Positions 61,611-64,000 of a DNA stretch of 64,000 nucleotides are shown piece by piece. This DNA is from Aquila chrysaetos chrysaetos. Its lineage: Eukaryota; Chordata; Aves; Accipitriformes; Accipitridae. A program made the translations under genes and the position numbers. The stretch's first letter is position 1; each line of letters starts with the position of its first letter. The stretch lies in the NCBI RefSeq assembly GCF_900496995.4, contig NC_044006.1:19366214-19430213 (forward strand). The letters run 5' to 3'. The notes under the pieces were generated by a model that ran no database searches, was not told the origin of the DNA, and saw only the letters and a program-made list of their open reading frames with translations.

Positions 61611-62690
61611 TAGAATAGAATATAGAATAGACTATTTCAGTTGGAAGGGACCTACAATTATCATCTAGTCCAACTGCCTGACCACTTCAGGGCTGACCAA
61701 AAATTCAAGTATGGTATTAAGGGCATTGACCAAATAAATGCCTCTTCAACACTGACAGGCTTGGGGCATCAAACCCCTCTCCAGGAAGCCTGTTCCAGGG
61801 TTTGACCACCTTCTCGGTAAAGAAATGTTTCCTCATGCCAAGTCCGAACCTCCCCTGACGGACGCAGCTTTGAGCCATTCCCACACGTCCTGGCACCGGG
61901 TACCAGGGAGAAGAGATCAGCACCTCCCTCTCCACGTCCCCTCCTCAGGAAGCTGTCGAGAGCAGTGAGGTCGCCCCTCAGCCTCCTTCTCTCCAAACTA
62001 GACAAACCCCAAGTCCAAGTCCTCAGCCGCTCCTCAGAGGACATGCCTTCCAGCCCCTTCACCAGCTTTGTTGCCCTCCTCTGGATGTGTTCAGGTACCT
62101 TCACATCCTTTTTAAATCGTGGGGCCCAGAACTGCACACGATAGCCAGGGAGAGGCCGCACCTCACTAAATACAGTGGGATAATCACCTCTTTTGACCGG
62201 CACATTATGCTGTGTTTGATGCACCCCAAGATGGGCTTTGCCCTCTTGGCTGCCAGGGCACACATTGCTGAATCCTGTTGAGCCTCATGTCAACCAGCAC
62301 CCCCAGACCCCTTTCTGCAGGGCTGCTCTCCAGCCACTCCTTTCCCAATTTAGAGATGTCCGGTGTTACTGTGTCCCAGGTGCAGAATCCAGCATTTGTT
62401 CCTGTTAAACATCATGCCATTGATGATTGCCCAGTGCTCCAATCTATCCAGATCCCTCTGCAAGGCCTCTTGTCCCTCGAGAGAGTCAACAGCACCTCCC
62501 AGTTTAGTATCATCAGCAAACCTACTAATGGTGCATTCAACTCCTGCCTGCAGAGCATTGATAGAAGCATTGAACAGAACTGGCCCTAGACTCAAGCCCT
62601 GAGGAACACCACTGGTGACTGGTTGCCAGCCAGATGGATCCCCATTCGCTACAACCCTTTCAGCCCTGCCGCCCAGCCAGTTAAAGCTTG
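61611..62690 (-). mobile_element. 5'-truncated, frameshifted CR1 LINE
   Basis: The minus strand encodes the 3' half of a CR1 ORF2. In order it shows VTSGVPQG...[13 protein letters not shown]; the reverse-transcriptase catalytic box FADDTKLGG (FADD at 62509-62520); [19 protein letters not shown]; then [12 protein letters not shown]...[28 protein letters not shown]; and the terminal [23 protein letters not shown]. These blocks lie in three different frames, so the copy is dead. The 3' end has the CR1 signature GGACTAGATGATAATTGTAG, GTCCCTTCCAAC, then a TATTCTATATTCTATTC repeat. The 5' breakpoint near 62690 is approximate, and I could not identify a target duplication. Confidence 0.92.
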
Positions 62691-64000
62691 AGTAAACAAT
62701 ATGCATCTTGCAATCTTTTTTTAAAAAGCAAGCAATGATCTTCTGCATTTTTTCTTTTTTTTTCCTTTGCCAGATGAATTTCTGTAGCAAATGCGTGTTC
62801 TTCACACTCTGTTTCCTCAACTGATCTGAGTTTCATTTCAGTCATGACAATTACATCATCCCCTCTCAGCAAGTATCCTTGGAGTGGTAGGGAGGGAAAT
62901 ACAGTCATTAATGGGGTTGAACCCTATTCTGTGGAAAGCCGAAAAGAGAAAGATCATTGTTCTGGTTTAAAGCAGCTACTGAATGTGGAGTCACTAAGCC
63001 GCAGAGAATTATGTTCTGACACGTTCCCATTTGCCTTTGCAGCTCAAGAGATGCATAACTGCACGGTGGACTAGTTAACGCTTCTGAGCAGCTTTCTGGT
63101 CAGTTTAAAAGACAGAGCATTCCCATCTTGCATCTTAGAAATAAAGAGTCACAGGGATGAATGCTGCAGTCCTGAGAAGCAGGTTGGATTAAGATGGAAG
63201 GAGCGTAAAATGGCTTCATGGGCATTCAAACACTGGTCAGAATTAAGTATTACCTGAATGCTGATATTCTTGATACTCTCTCATATATAATCTCTCCTTA
63301 GCAACTGATGGAAGGAGGGGAAAGTCGTGATTTCCTTAAAGTGCTGTACCATCTGTCAGCTCTCCTCATCTTTTCTTCAAACTTATTTTGAGTTAGCTTC
63401 TTTTCTCCTCCTGACATTCACTATTCCCAGGCTTGGCTATAGTTGGATGATTGTAATGTTCAGTACAGATTATGAGATACATATAACTGTTCATTTTAAA
63501 AAACTGACATATCTCATCAAGTGACATCCCATTGACACAAATATTGACAACTAGCTTTCCACAAGGGGATGTGAAGCAAGGAAGATAACCAATATGACCC
63601 TCTCAGATATTATTGCAGGGAGTGCAGATAGTTTTCATCTTTAGAATGACCTCAGTGATCCCTGATAGCTTCTGTGGAAAAGCAGCCAGATCTTAAGTTC
63701 ATTTGTGTCAAAAGCTACTGATAAACCTTGCAGACTCTTACCAGAGATAAGAGGATCATATTGCACAATGGCTATAAACCATACTGAGAAAGGTTTGGAT
63801 TCCTGTGAAAGGTGTGCATTACTGAACCTGGATTTTTCGTATTTTTCTTGAACTCAAAAAATACAGTGATTATACAATGCAATAAATATGATTCTTTTAT
63901 ATTTAAATGCGATTCTTTTATTGAGTACATCTGGATTATGTCTGTGGGAAAAAATTATGCAGCTTTTAAAATCCTGTGTCTGTTTTAATAATTTTAGTTT
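62691..64000. other. Intergenic sequence, window end
   Basis: AT-rich, no feature recognised. The CR1 may continue a little past its left-hand limit in very diverged form. Confidence 0.65.

Noticed and set aside
46236-64000. SEPTIN7 first exons
   Set aside because: Expected next gene from human gene order, but no matching N-terminal or GTPase motif (such as GxxxxGKS) was found in the right flank.
1-64000. CRISPR array, bacterial-type operon, tRNA or rRNA
   Set aside because: No regularly spaced identical repeats, ribosome-binding sites with packed genes, or cloverleaf or rRNA-like sequence; the window is vertebrate nuclear DNA.

Overview
This is a vertebrate nuclear genomic window, almost certainly from a bird. 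It is AT-rich, with small spliced exons, CpG-island promoters, CR1-type LINE remnants and solo retroviral LTRs of families I recognise from avian genomes. The species cannot be fixed from the sequence alone. No bacterial operon, CRISPR array, tRNA or rRNA is visible.

The one gene I can establish firmly is HERPUD2 on the minus strand. It has eight coding exons between 45580 (ATG) and 24458 (stop). All introns are GT-AG and all phases agree. The summed CDS is 1221 nt, giving 406 residues, the length I know for the human protein. Exons 1-3 carry the ubiquitin-like domain, exons 3-6 a Ser/Pro/Gln-rich linker, exon 6 into exon 7 a membrane hairpin, and exon 8 an acidic stretch and a hydrophobic tail. 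The first exon lies in a GC-rich CpG island (about 45420-46450) with NRF1-like and ETS-like motifs. The 5' leader carries a 14-codon upstream ORF. On the opposite strand of the island a YY1-like motif and a good splice donor suggest a divergent transcript.

Layout: 1-7785 is noncoding, with an old ~170-bp duplication and a 33-bp tandem duplication. 7786-8360 is a solo LTR (minus) with a perfect 5-bp target duplication. 11591-12210 is a decayed CR1-like LINE. 13042-13613 is a second LTR of the same family (plus). 17134-17160 is a run of 27 G. 17720-18110 is an orphan CpG island with a possible minus-strand first exon. 21265-22279 is a longer LTR of a second family (minus). 24458-45580 is HERPUD2, with a 1.1-kb solo LTR (31743-32880) in intron 4. 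From 46.5 kb to the end I see noncoding sequence with two LINE remnants (about 50.8-51.6 kb, weak; 61611-62690, clear CR1).

From established gene order (TBX20 - HERPUD2 - SEPTIN7 in human), the left flank would face TBX20 and the right flank SEPTIN7. No exon of either was recognised. I found no convincing new biological system. The items most worth a second look are the two CpG islands with candidate unannotated first exons, the HERPUD2 upstream ORF, and the tandem-repeat-bearing LTR family.
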